The notes beneath the pieces were generated by a model. It worked only from the letters and a program-made list of their open reading frames with translations. It ran no database searches and was not told the origin of the DNA. The position numbers and the translations under genes were made by a program. DNA of 64,000 bases. Source: Bacteroidota bacterium. GTDB lineage: Bacteria; Bacteroidota; Bacteroidia; Bacteroidales; Bacteroidaceae. The stretch is from assembly GCA_023425865.1 (NCBI GenBank), contig JAFABV010000054.1:1-64000 (forward strand), in the 5' to 3' direction. Shown in pieces: positions 9,042 through 17,906 of this stretch (position 1 is its first letter; each line of letters starts with the position of its first letter).

Positions 9042-9700
9042 TTACGATACGCCCACGCTTACTGGAAATGATGACTTGGTGCAATCTGGGTTTTTGCGAT
9101 AGTAATGGGTCGACTGCACCACATGTCCCGTAGCATCGACCACCTCACGGATGTTGCCTTGGCGGTCGGTGTTGTAAAGGTAGTAACTAAAGTTGTCCAT
9201 ATTTAAATTGGCTTCCTTTGCTTTTTCCATGCTTTCAGGAGTTTGCCAATTCCTCCATGCTTTCCTTGGAAGGCCCGATAGAGTCTTCTAATATCGGATT
9301 GCAGGGCTTGGCGTTGTATGCCCCGGGCCTGTTGCCTCACATTATCCTCCTCTGAAGGGTACTTGTCCATTCTGCTGTTCCTCAGCAGCAGTTTTCCTCC
9401 GAGCAGATAGTCCACGAAATCGACATCCTGCGTCTCTGCTGCTGTAAGCTCATGGATGGTCCCTGTGGCAACCGTAATGTTGGGCATGGCCGTGTAATGC
9501 ACCATGCGAAGCTTGGCACCGTCTGCCGAATATACATAGCGTGTCACACTGCCGTTGGCGAACTGGATGCGGGCAAGATTTTGGAAATTATCGTATTGCA
9601 TCATCGTGATGCCGCGCTCCGTGTCACAGGTCAGCACTCCGAACGCATATAGGTATAGGTAGCCCTGCCTTTTTGCGAAGGCGTGCTTGGATAAATACAA
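9042..9700 (-). pseudogene. Decayed RHS-repeat protein fragment
   Basis: Two minus-strand pieces in different frames together spell the end of an RHS core. The upstream piece contains TERGITMMQYDNFQNLARIQF, VTRYVYSADGAKLRMVHYT and DYLLGGKLLLRNSRMDKY. The downstream piece contains FSYYLYNTDRQGNIREVVD and VVQSTHYY. In intact Prevotella-type RHS proteins the order is YD repeats, DYLLGG, then YNTDHLGNIREVVD followed by PFG and a toxin or variable tip. Here the frame shifts after about SEED and the PFG/tip part is missing, so the gene is dead. It lies downstream of the GDPD gene on the same strand. No immunity gene is seen. Confidence 0.82.
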
Positions 9701-9823
9701 TCTAATACCCCCAAATGGTCAGTCTACTTTGTAAAAGATGACTTTTTATTGCGAAAGGCCACCTTTTAGAAAACGTAAGGATATGGGATATAGCCGACTG
9801 TGATTGAGATGTGCTTCACTTGA

Positions 9824-10705
9824 CTAAGGATTGGGCATCCAAAGCCCCTTGGATTTCATGAAATTTGTTAGCTCCTTGATTCTGTCAGTTTGTATCATGT
9901 TGATTTGATGAGCAATAAACCAGTTATAGACATGGGCATCCTCCAACACGCCATCATCATTATGCCCGGCATTCTGTTCAGGCCACAGGGAATTGACCCA
10001 TACCTTGATTCCCCTTTTCCTAAGAGGAGAGAAATCAATCAGGTGAGACTCATCACTGCCGACGGTAAACTCAAAGCCATAAGGAACATAATTTTTCAGA
10101 TAACCCTCAATCATTGCAGGCCCATTGTCACTGGCGAGATGTACGATGGGCATGAAGATAATCTGGTCTTTAATAGACCTATATCGCTTATCGAACGTGG
10201 CATAGTCTACATTGGCTTTTAAGAGTACTTCATCGAGCATGTCGTATTTCTTCAGCAGGGGCAACACCTTATCAAAGTACTCAAAGCCCTTGTCTAAATT
10301 CAGGAAGATTTTCCCTTTAGCCGTGATTAGAGCCTCTTCTAGTGTTGGAATGCCCATTTGGGTGGGTACACTGGTGCCTGCACGTAACTGAAGTTTTTGG
10401 ATATCCTTGTAAAGATAGTCGGACGGATTTCCTTTCCCAGTCGTTGTTCGGTCCAACGTTTTATCATGCAAGAGGATAAGCACGCTATCCTTTGTCATGG
10501 TCAAGTCGATTTCCGCCATGTTTGCTCCAGCCTCATAGGCTTTTTTAATCGCCCAAATAGAATTCTCAGGAGCTTCACGCCAATTACCTCGATGGGCAAT
10601 GACCATAATCTTATCATTGGGAAAATTGCGAAGTGAATGGGATTGGGCCCACGAGAATAAAATACAGTTCAACAATACCCACCAGGTCAATAATAGTCTT
10701 TTCAT
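9824..10705 (-). CDS. Secreted glycerophosphodiester phosphodiesterase
   Basis: 293 residues with an N-terminal signal peptide (MKRLLLTWWVLLNCILFSWA, cleaved after SWAQ). A GDPD TIM barrel follows: HRG at residues 38-40 in VIAHRGNWREAPENS, E65 and D67 in EIDLTM, and H80 in LLHDKTLDRTT. These are the metal ligands and catalytic His. The enzyme cleaves glycerophosphodiesters to glycerol-3-phosphate and an alcohol, here in the periplasm or at the cell surface. It is the last gene of the SusC-susD-YdcF-GDPD run, 57 bp after the YdcF-like gene. Whether it acts on lipid head groups, teichoic-acid-like polymers or glycerophosphate-decorated glycans cannot be told. Confidence 0.9.
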   Translation of the reverse strand: MKRLLLTWWVLLNCILFSWAQSHSLRNFPNDKIMVIAHRGNWREAPENSIWAIKKAYEAGANMAEIDLTMTKDSVLILLHDKTLDRTTTGKGNPSDYLYKDIQKLQLRAGTSVPTQMGIPTLEEALITAKGKIFLNLDKGFEYFDKVLPLLKKYDMLDEVLLKANVDYATFDKRYRSIKDQIIFMPIVHLASDNGPAMIEGYLKNYVPYGFEFTVGSDESHLIDFSPLRKRGIKVWVNSLWPEQNAGHNDDGVLEDAHVYNWFIAHQINMIQTDRIKELTNFMKSKGLWMPNP

Positions 10706-10762
10706 GTATTATTCTTTTATTAATACAATAACTCATCTTTTCTTGCATTCATGTATGCCTAC

Positions 10763-11992
10763 CTAAGGGTCCATCGGTTCGTCATCGTCGATTTGCAAGC
10801 AAGAATGATTGACGAAGAACGAAGAAAGCCTGTTATCCTTTCTCTTCAATAGGGACACGGGCAAGTACCCCAATTCTTTGAGGAATCTTTGTTGGAAGGT
10901 ATCACTACATACATAATCCATATGCGACTTGCTCCCTGTTACTAATGCTGGCTTGTCCATGGGAAATCCTTGCCTGATCATGATTCTGCCCGCATTACGC
11001 AGATTCGTCGTTGTATGGCGTGCGTGAGGCTCGACAATGATTACGCTATCAGGTACGTGGCAGACCAATCGGAGATAATTCCTCATCTCTACTGCCTCGC
11101 AATAAGGCGTATGATAGGGATGAACTTTTCCCCCAGAGACGATGATAAAAGGCACTAACTTCCGTTGCCAGCACTGGGCAGCATAGTTGGCACGCAGCAG
11201 GCTCTCCGCTGTGACTCTTTCCTTTAAAGTCTCTGGTCCCACGCCTAACACCACAACAGCCGAATAGGGATACTGCCTCCATGCCGTTCTGGCAACCGCA
11301 GCATAAGCAACTTTGTTCAGGCCGTTCGCTAATGGTTCTTCATCAGAAGCTTGTAGACGGTCGTTTGCCATCAACAGACATTGGGCAGATTGCAGGGGAA
11401 TAGCGGCAAAGAAGGCATCTCCGTCAGTAGCAAACAAGATATTTCCCTTCACAAGAGGAAATATTTCTTGATTGAAGCGATGACTACGCACATCAAAGCT
11501 GATCGAGTCGATCAACGGGTAATTGGGCTTGCAGCCCCCTCCATAGACATCGACTACATGGTTGAGGGCCTTGACATCGTGATACCAGGCTTTCATCAGG
11601 CGTTCGCGCCCCGTCCCCCCCACCATATCGTAACATCCCGTTGTCATCACGGAGTCGTCGACAAAAGAGCGGAAGGAAGAATTATTGTCATATAGGGAAG
11701 CTAGTCGGAGAGCTATTTGCTTTGCATGATTGCTAGGAACCTTCATGGCTTTCACTCCTTCAAGGCTATTGGATGCTTCTGAGAGTGCCTTGTACTGAGA
11801 TAGCCCTAATTGGCCTAGGGTCTTGTCGGCAGTGAGCATCTGCCTCATCCCTACATTTCTTGAGAGCATGAAACTCAGATAAGCGTTCTTGCTCAACACG
11901 TTCTCCGGTGCAACCGGACGAAGAGGTTGTTGCATTTGGGCTGAAGACCGCAAGGCAAAAAGTAGCAGCAATAATAGAAATAGAGTTCTCAT
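10763..11992 (-). CDS. Secreted YdcF/SanA-like (DUF218) protein
   Basis: 409 residues with signal peptide MRTLFLLLLLLFALRSSAQ. The C-terminal half holds a DUF218 domain: VVLGVG (about 247-252), FIIVSGGKVHPYHTPYCEAVEMR, then EPHARHTTTNLRNAGRI and PALVTGSKSHMDY. DUF218 proteins have a Rossmann-like fold and are linked to envelope polysaccharide or peptidoglycan processes; their reaction is mostly unknown. The N-terminal 200 residues match nothing I know. The gene starts about 20 bp after the susD end and is followed by the GDPD gene, so these two secreted proteins seem to be the enzymatic cargo of this SusCD locus. Confidence 0.82.
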   Translation of the reverse strand: MRTLFLLLLLLFALRSSAQMQQPLRPVAPENVLSKNAYLSFMLSRNVGMRQMLTADKTLGQLGLSQYKALSEASNSLEGVKAMKVPSNHAKQIALRLASLYDNNSSFRSFVDDSVMTTGCYDMVGGTGRERLMKAWYHDVKALNHVVDVYGGGCKPNYPLIDSISFDVRSHRFNQEIFPLVKGNILFATDGDAFFAAIPLQSAQCLLMANDRLQASDEEPLANGLNKVAYAAVARTAWRQYPYSAVVVLGVGPETLKERVTAESLLRANYAAQCWQRKLVPFIIVSGGKVHPYHTPYCEAVEMRNYLRLVCHVPDSVIIVEPHARHTTTNLRNAGRIMIRQGFPMDKPALVTGSKSHMDYVCSDTFQQRFLKELGYLPVSLLKRKDNRLSSFFVNHSCLQIDDDEPMDP

Positions 11993-12011
11993 ATCATTCT
12001 CTTTTTATATA

Positions 12012-13532
12012 TTAATAGCCAGGATTTTGATACATCTTCTCCGGATTGAGTTTCCACTCGTCATAAGGAATCGGGAAATAGATATCCTTTTCCCCGAAAT
12101 TATTCAGGTCAGAGATACCATAATCGATAGATTTCTTTGCGTGCATATAGGTTACGAGGTCGGTTGGGGGAAAGAAACGCAACAGGTCGTACCACCGTTG
12201 ATTCTCAAAGGCGAGCTCCAATCTGCGCTCATGCAGGATAGCGCGCATCAGCGTGGGGCACACAGCCTTGTACGACGCGTCATCTTTCACCTCATCATAT
12301 CCTTTAAGTCCGACGCGCTTACGCACCTCATCCAACCACTTGACTGCTTCAGACTGATTGCCCAAACGAGCGTTCACTTCGGCAAGCATTAGATAAATGT
12401 CGGCATAGCGCAAGATGATCCAATCGTTGCCACCATACCCGAGCGTGCCCGCCGCATCACTAGTATCACGGAATTTAGTGATAAACCATGCCTTGGCAAC
12501 AGGATTGTCGCAGTATTTCACCGACCATGCCTTGCGTACATCTCCCTCTTCATACTCTTTGACCAAGTCGGGATTGACGAAAGTTCCCATGCCATTCGAC
12601 TTCACCTGCGAGTTGATTGTCTCGCCTTTGGATTAGTTGTCGGCCGCAATGGAAGAATGATAGTCTTTGTCGCCCTGTTTATAGACAATTTGGAAAATGA
12701 TTTCCGGACAGAAAGACTTCTTGTTGACATCAAAGACATCGGTGTAAGGGATGTCTGAAAGCGCATTAAACTGCTTCATATTGTAGCACTCCGTTAGGTA
12801 TCCCTTTGCTTTTTGCAGATAGCTACTTGTGTTTCCATCATCAAGGACGGCAGCCATGGTAAGGTAAACTTTCCCTAACAATGCCGTGATGGAAGCCTTG
12901 TCAGCGCGTCCACGGCTTCCCGCATCCTGGCGGTTGGGAAGGCCGCTGTTGAGCGCATCTTCTAAATCTTTTACAATCTGAGCATATACCTGTTTCTTAG
13001 TTGTACGATAGGTATTTGCAGTAATATCCGTCTTGGAAGAAGAGTAATCCGTTACTAAGGGCGCATCACCCCATTTGCGCACGATTTCGAAATAGACCAA
13101 AGCACGGATAAATTTTGCCTGCGCCAAGTAGTTGCTTCTCGTTGCATCATCCATATGTATCTCATTGGCTCCCTTGATGGTAAAGTTGCAGTCATTGACC
13201 GTCTTGTACAAGTTCGTCCAATACTTCTTCAGATAAGTATTGCTGGGAAGGATTGCGAAGTTAGTAAATTGGAAAGGTTCCCCTGATGCAGACTGATTAT
13301 CAAGCCTGCCTGTATTATCAGAGCGTTCTTCTGTAAACATCGTACTGGATTCGCCCATGCAATAGCCGTTCCTGAGTGAGAGATAGGCACCGTTTAAGGC
13401 TTTCTCCACATCATTTGAACTCTGGAAATAAGTATCCACTGGTATTTTGTTGGGATCCTTTTCATCAAGGAAGTCACTGCATGATGGCAGGAAGAAGAGG
13501 ACGGCCGCGGCGATATATATTATTTTTTTCAT
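12012..13532 (-). pseudogene. susD-like gene interrupted by an in-frame TAA
   Basis: A SusD/RagB lipoprotein gene (signal MKKIIYIAAAVLFFLPSC, then SDFLDEKDPN) runs in one frame from 13532 to 12012, except for a TAA at 12633-12635 after HSSIAADN. The frame continues at once as SKGETINSQV and goes on to the family's usual end (YQNPGY). Without the stop the protein would be about 507 residues, a normal SusD size. A CAA (Gln) to TAA change explains it in one step. Product: glycan-binding lid of the SusC transporter. ATG 13532 is preferred over 13550 because it starts the signal peptide directly. It may be a real nonsense mutation or a sequencing error. Confidence 0.85.
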
Positions 13533-13550
13533 TTTTTTTGTTTTAAACAT

Positions 13551-16500
13551 TTAGAACAATATTTGAACTCCAAAGTTGAATGATTTGGAAAGAGGATACT
13601 TACCATAGTCAACACCAGGCGTCAGGTTTGCGCCATTGTTATAGTCAACCTCTGGGTTATACCCTTTATACTTCGTAATCGTGAAGAGATTGCCCGTAGC
13701 GAAATAGAGGCGCAGCTTATTAAGTACGCCACCTGTCAGCTTGCTGACTGAGGGCATGGAGTAGCCAATTGTCAAGTTGGTGCAGCGAAAGAATGACCCG
13801 CTCTGCAGATAGAAAGTGGAAAGGCGTGTACTATTGCTCTGGGTACCCCCGCGAGAAGCACTGTAAACCCATCCATTACCAGGATTGCTCTCGTTCCGAT
13901 ACCGACTGTCAACCTCGACATACTGATTACCAGAGCCCTCCATATTGAAGAGATAATAGTCCTGACCATCAAGTACTTTGTTGCCATAACTGCCATTGAA
14001 AGAAGCAGAGAAGTCGCACGACTTGTAATTTCCACTGATATTGATACCATAAGTGAGCTTAGGATGAGGATTTCCGATGATGGTCTTGTCTTTGTCATCT
14101 ACTACTCCATCGCCGTTGACATCCTCGAAGTACAAGTCGCCAGGCTGCAAGGGCATGCTTTGGGACAGCGAGCGGGCTGGCCCCTTGAGCTTATACCCTT
14201 CTGGGAAAGAATGAGTCGTTGCATTATAGTACTTATTGTCCTCTGCGATATTTACCATGTCAGATTCCCTGATCATGCCTGCGACCTTGAATCCGTAGAA
14301 CATACCAATCGGTCGTCCAATTTCTGTGACGTGTGTCTTATAGGATCTCTCTGCTCCATTGACAATCAGCGTGTTGCCACCGTCGAGGTCAAGCACTTTG
14401 TTGCGATTGATCGTCAAATTGCCACTAGCGGTTAAGTGAAAATCTTTCGCAGAGATGATGCGCCCGTCAACCTGGAGATCAAGACCGCGATTGCGAATCT
14501 TAGAGTTGGGTAAGTTGGTCAAGATTGAATTGGTTCCTCCAATAGCCGAAATCGGTTGTTCAAAAAGCAGGTCACGGGTATAGCTCAAATAATAGTTGGC
14601 AGAGATCTCCAACCGATTGTTGAACAGGGAAAGGTCCGCTCCGAAGTTGTACTGAGAGGTCGACTCCCATCCAATGGTGTTGTCCTTGACGCCGCCGGGT
14701 TCCATTCCCGAATAGACCGTTCCGTTCCCAAACAGGGCTCCTTCAGGGGAACTCATGACCGCTTCATAGTTATAGTTACCTATATTGTTGTTTCCGCTCT
14801 TTCCCCAACTTGCGCGCAACTTTAGTGATGACTTATTGCCGAAGAGTGCGTTGTAGAAGGGCTCGTTAGATACCGTCCACGCCAATGACACAGAGGGGAA
14901 ATAGCCCCAGCGATTCTTTGGGCCAAAGAGGGACGACCCATCACTGCGCAAGGATAGCGTAAGGTAGTACGTACTGCGGAAGTTATAGCTCATACGGGAG
15001 AAGTAAGAAAGCATTGCCCAGTTCGACTTTGATGTATTATAAAGAGACATGTCACTGGGGTCGGCACCGTGACCTGTCACCTCCTTGATGTGGTCATCCT
15101 CAAATCCCGTTCCCTTGGCACCTATAATATCATACTCGTGCTTCTGGATTGAATAACCGACAATTCCGCTGAAATGATGGATACCCGACCAAGACTGGTT
15201 ATAATTAGCGGTAAACTCGCCTAAGTAATCATTCGTGTGGGCACTCGTTGCGATGGCATATGCTGCAGCTTGTGCTTGTGCTGATCCTGGCATGTAGGTA
15301 CCTGTGGTGAGACTAGTGGGACGATAGTACTCGTATTTCTCATAATAGGTATACATGCCCAAATTCGCTTTGAGGAAGAAATCCTTCAAAGGCTCATAAG
15401 ACAGGTTAAGGTTGTACGTATTCCGATCGCCATTTCGCCTGATCTTCGTTTCCTCAGCGAGTGCCACCGGGTTCTCTATCTGCTGGAAGCCATACTGAGA
15501 AGCATTGGAAGCCATTTCTCCCTTCACAAGATTTCCATTGTTGTCATAGCACCTGAAAATAGGCGCATAGATTAATGCTCCTAAGATAGGTCCGTGGTCA
15601 AAGCGCCCCTCGTCGGTCTCATGGTTCCAGTTGGACACATGAGAGAAGTTTGCGCCCACATTAAGGCGACTGCTGATTTGAGCGTCTATATTTCCGCGGA
15701 AGTTCAAGCGGTGCTGCTGGGATGAGCGGACGATACCGTCTAAGTCCATGAAGCTGGCACTGAGATTATATCTCATCTTTTCATTCCCGCCATTCACCGT
15801 AATATGGTGACGTTGTGAGATTGCCGTGCGATAGAGTTCATCCTGCCAATCTGTATCATACTGTGGCGTAATGACCTTTTGGTTGGCGAAGTCATAAAGA
15901 AATTCCGGTATGTTGACTGCACTGTTAGAAGCCCCCAGACGAGTAGCACGCTGTGTATTGGTATCGCTATAATAGCTGTCGTTCCAGGCTATGCCCTTAT
16001 TGGTCAACAACCGCTTGTAGTAGTTATTCCGACCATCAACAACCAGGTCAGCAAACTGAGTTGCGTTCAGGAGTCTCATTTTCTTGGCTAGGCTGCTAGC
16101 TCCTAACTGGAAGTCGTATCCAACTCTTGCCTTCCCGGTCTGTCCTCGTTTGGTTGTAATGATGACAACACCTCCTGCAGCCCTAGATCCGTAAATGGCA
16201 GCAGAGGCAGCATCCTTTAAGACCTCAATAGAAGCAATGTCCTCTGGATCCAGGAGTAGATCTCCACTGGATGGATAACCGTCTATAACATATAAAGGGT
16301 CAGAGCTGGCATTAATTGAGGCGGTTCCTCTAACCCTGATTTTCGTCGAATTGTATGGGGCTCCGCTGACCTGGGCGATTTGTACGCCAGACACCTTTCC
16401 AACAAGACTTTCGCCGATGCTGTTTGTAGAAGTGTTCAACTCACTTGCTTTCACGCTGGCGACTGCACCAATCACGTCGGTCTTCCTAATCTTCTGATAT

Positions 16501-16862
16501 CCCACGATGACCAGTTCCTGGAGAGAATGGCTATCCTCCTGAAGGGTGATTACCATCTTGCCCGTCGGCTTCAGCGTCTGTGTAGTAAAGCCAACATATG
16601 AAACTCGGATGGAATTCCCCTCACCTTCAAGCTTTAAAGTGAATTTTCCATCCACATCGCTTACTACAGCATTGTGTGTTCCTTCTTCAACAATGCTGGC
16701 ACCAATGATAGGCTCTCCCTTGGCATCCTTTACCACTCCCGTTACTTCGTCAATGGCAAGATTCTCCTCGATGGGATTAGGGTTCCCATCTTCTAGAGCT
16801 GAAGAAGGCAGAACAGGACATATTGAAATGAGAAATGCCACTAAAAAAAACTTGTTATTCAT
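13551..16862 (-). CDS. SusC-like TonB-dependent outer-membrane transporter
   Basis: 1103 residues. Signal peptide (MNNKFFLVAFLISICPVLPSSA), then a carboxypeptidase-regulatory-like domain (about 38-115, VTGVVKDAKGEPIIGASI), a TonB plug (about 120-240, with SLQELVIVGYQK and YVIDGYPS) and a 22-strand barrel ending in FNFGVQILF. There is no STN domain, so it is not of the anti-sigma-signalling type. It would import an oligomeric substrate across the outer membrane with its SusD partner, whose gene follows directly but is broken. The downstream secreted YdcF-like and GDPD proteins suggest a phosphodiester-containing substrate (inference). Confidence 0.94.
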   Translation of the reverse strand: MNNKFFLVAFLISICPVLPSSALEDGNPNPIEENLAIDEVTGVVKDAKGEPIIGASIVEEGTHNAVVSDVDGKFTLKLEGEGNSIRVSYVGFTTQTLKPTGKMVITLQEDSHSLQELVIVGYQKIRKTDVIGAVASVKASELNTSTNSIGESLVGKVSGVQIAQVSGAPYNSTKIRVRGTASINASSDPLYVIDGYPSSGDLLLDPEDIASIEVLKDAASAAIYGSRAAGGVVIITTKRGQTGKARVGYDFQLGASSLAKKMRLLNATQFADLVVDGRNNYYKRLLTNKGIAWNDSYYSDTNTQRATRLGASNSAVNIPEFLYDFANQKVITPQYDTDWQDELYRTAISQRHHITVNGGNEKMRYNLSASFMDLDGIVRSSQQHRLNFRGNIDAQISSRLNVGANFSHVSNWNHETDEGRFDHGPILGALIYAPIFRCYDNNGNLVKGEMASNASQYGFQQIENPVALAEETKIRRNGDRNTYNLNLSYEPLKDFFLKANLGMYTYYEKYEYYRPTSLTTGTYMPGSAQAQAAAYAIATSAHTNDYLGEFTANYNQSWSGIHHFSGIVGYSIQKHEYDIIGAKGTGFEDDHIKEVTGHGADPSDMSLYNTSKSNWAMLSYFSRMSYNFRSTYYLTLSLRSDGSSLFGPKNRWGYFPSVSLAWTVSNEPFYNALFGNKSSLKLRASWGKSGNNNIGNYNYEAVMSSPEGALFGNGTVYSGMEPGGVKDNTIGWESTSQYNFGADLSLFNNRLEISANYYLSYTRDLLFEQPISAIGGTNSILTNLPNSKIRNRGLDLQVDGRIISAKDFHLTASGNLTINRNKVLDLDGGNTLIVNGAERSYKTHVTEIGRPIGMFYGFKVAGMIRESDMVNIAEDNKYYNATTHSFPEGYKLKGPARSLSQSMPLQPGDLYFEDVNGDGVVDDKDKTIIGNPHPKLTYGINISGNYKSCDFSASFNGSYGNKVLDGQDYYLFNMEGSGNQYVEVDSRYRNESNPGNGWVYSASRGGTQSNSTRLSTFYLQSGSFFRCTNLTIGYSMPSVSKLTGGVLNKLRLYFATGNLFTITKYKGYNPEVDYNNGANLTPGVDYGKYPLSKSFNFGVQILF

Positions 16863-16890
16863 AAAAAATCATAACATTTGGTTACGGTTA

Positions 16891-16898
16891 CAAAAGTA
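16891..16898 (-). promoter_or_regulatory. -7 box of the SusC-YdcF-GDPD operon
   Basis: The minus strand reads TACTTTTG, a TAnnTTTG match 29 bp before the SusC ATG. No -33 TTTG sits at the usual distance; TTG motifs are found 14 and 25 nt upstream, so the match is only partial and may need an activator. Confidence 0.45.
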
Positions 16899-17003
16899 TC
16901 GTGACCATTTTTCAATTCATTTTCAATCAGTTTACATTTACCTTAATCCTGTAACTTAGTTAATTATTTCTTTTTGGTGGTAATGAGGCCCCAGCCTTAA
17001 ATC

Positions 17004-17046
17004 AAAAAGGGACCGCATTGCTCTCGACAGAGCGGCGGTCCCTTTT
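17004..17046 (-). terminator. Bidirectional-looking intrinsic terminator
   Basis: AAAGGGACCGC ... GCGGTCCCTTT forms an 11-pair outer stem, with an inner stem GCTCT-CGAC-AGAGC. It is flanked by A and T tracts, so it could work on both strands. On the minus strand it ends the 17146-17640 gene before the SusC operon promoter. Confidence 0.75.
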
Positions 17047-17145
17047 CTACGTTAGTATGTTATGAAAAATTTGAGAGAATAGAAACTTCACAGTTTCGTT
17101 GTTGTTTTACTAAACATGTTTTATAGAGAAAGCATAGAAATATTC

Positions 17146-17640
17146 TTATTTGATAATGGTCTCCGTGGCGGCAGCCTTCGGATCCATCATACTCTGTTTC
17201 ATCGTGTCGATGACAGCGCTGTCGCTCATGGCCACTGAGGTGCCTTTGTCTATCTCGGGACGCTCATAGCCATCATAGCTGCTGATGGGGTCGGCATTCT
17301 GACGGGCGAAGGGCACTTGCATGGCATTGCCCAATGTGAGGATGATTGCCACCACGGCAGCGGCCTTAAACAGTGGTCTAAGCTGTTGCGGCATGGTGAT
17401 GATGCGTGCCTTGACCGGCTTCTGGCCTTCAGTGGCAGCCAATATCTTCTCATCAAACCCCTCGCTAAGCACTTCAAGCCGCGACTGTTGTTCCTCATAC
17501 CGAAACAGAGGCTTATAGGGCAGCAGTTCAGCCGGAACCTCGTCCAAGCTGAAGAAAGCACGCAAGATGTCTTCCTCTTCCAAGGAAGTCTCGCAGCGCC
17601 AGTAACGCTCTAAGAGTTGATTGATATATTTATAATCCAT
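17146..17640 (-). CDS. Single-pass membrane protein of the type encoded beside ECF sigma genes
   Basis: 164 residues. The N-terminal half is acidic and cytosolic (MDYKYINQLLERYWRCETSLEEEDILRAFF), with the look of the zinc-less anti-sigma-like proteins found after ECF sigma genes in Prevotella and Bacteroides. One membrane helix follows at about 91-108 (LFKAAAVVAIILTLGNAM), then a short polar tail. I cannot name a family with certainty. No sigma gene lies upstream (17641-17906 holds no credible gene), so it is an orphan. It has its own terminator and is not part of the adjacent glycan operons. Confidence 0.6.
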   Translation of the reverse strand: MDYKYINQLLERYWRCETSLEEEDILRAFFSLDEVPAELLPYKPLFRYEEQQSRLEVLSEGFDEKILAATEGQKPVKARIITMPQQLRPLFKAAAVVAIILTLGNAMQVPFARQNADPISSYDGYERPEIDKGTSVAMSDSAVIDTMKQSMMDPKAAATETIIK

Positions 17641-17842
17641 CGTTATATTCTCGTGTCACTATCTATTCGACGATTGACGGTCAACAAAGTTACCGGAGTT
17701 CTATGTTTTAACATTTGTTTAACAGAACTTTGTTCCGGGCCTGGCAGAAGTAACTGTTCGTCAATAGCCTTTTTCCCATGTTCAGGCTCTCATCGTTGTC
17801 CCCCATAACCAAGGTACAGGCCATGCATCATTTTCTTATTAC

Positions 17843-17877
17843 AAAAAAGTGAGCTCGGCCATTTGCCGAACTCACTT
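17843..17877 (-). terminator. Intrinsic terminator of the GH18 locus
   Basis: The inverted repeat GTGAGcTCGGC / GCCGAaCTCAC has 10 pairs, one mismatch and a five-base loop. On the minus strand it is followed by TTTTTTG. It lies 30 bp after the DUF1735-LamG gene and closes the operon. Confidence 0.85.
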
Positions 17878-17906
17878 CAATATCGCATTGATACTTAGCT
17901 TTATGA

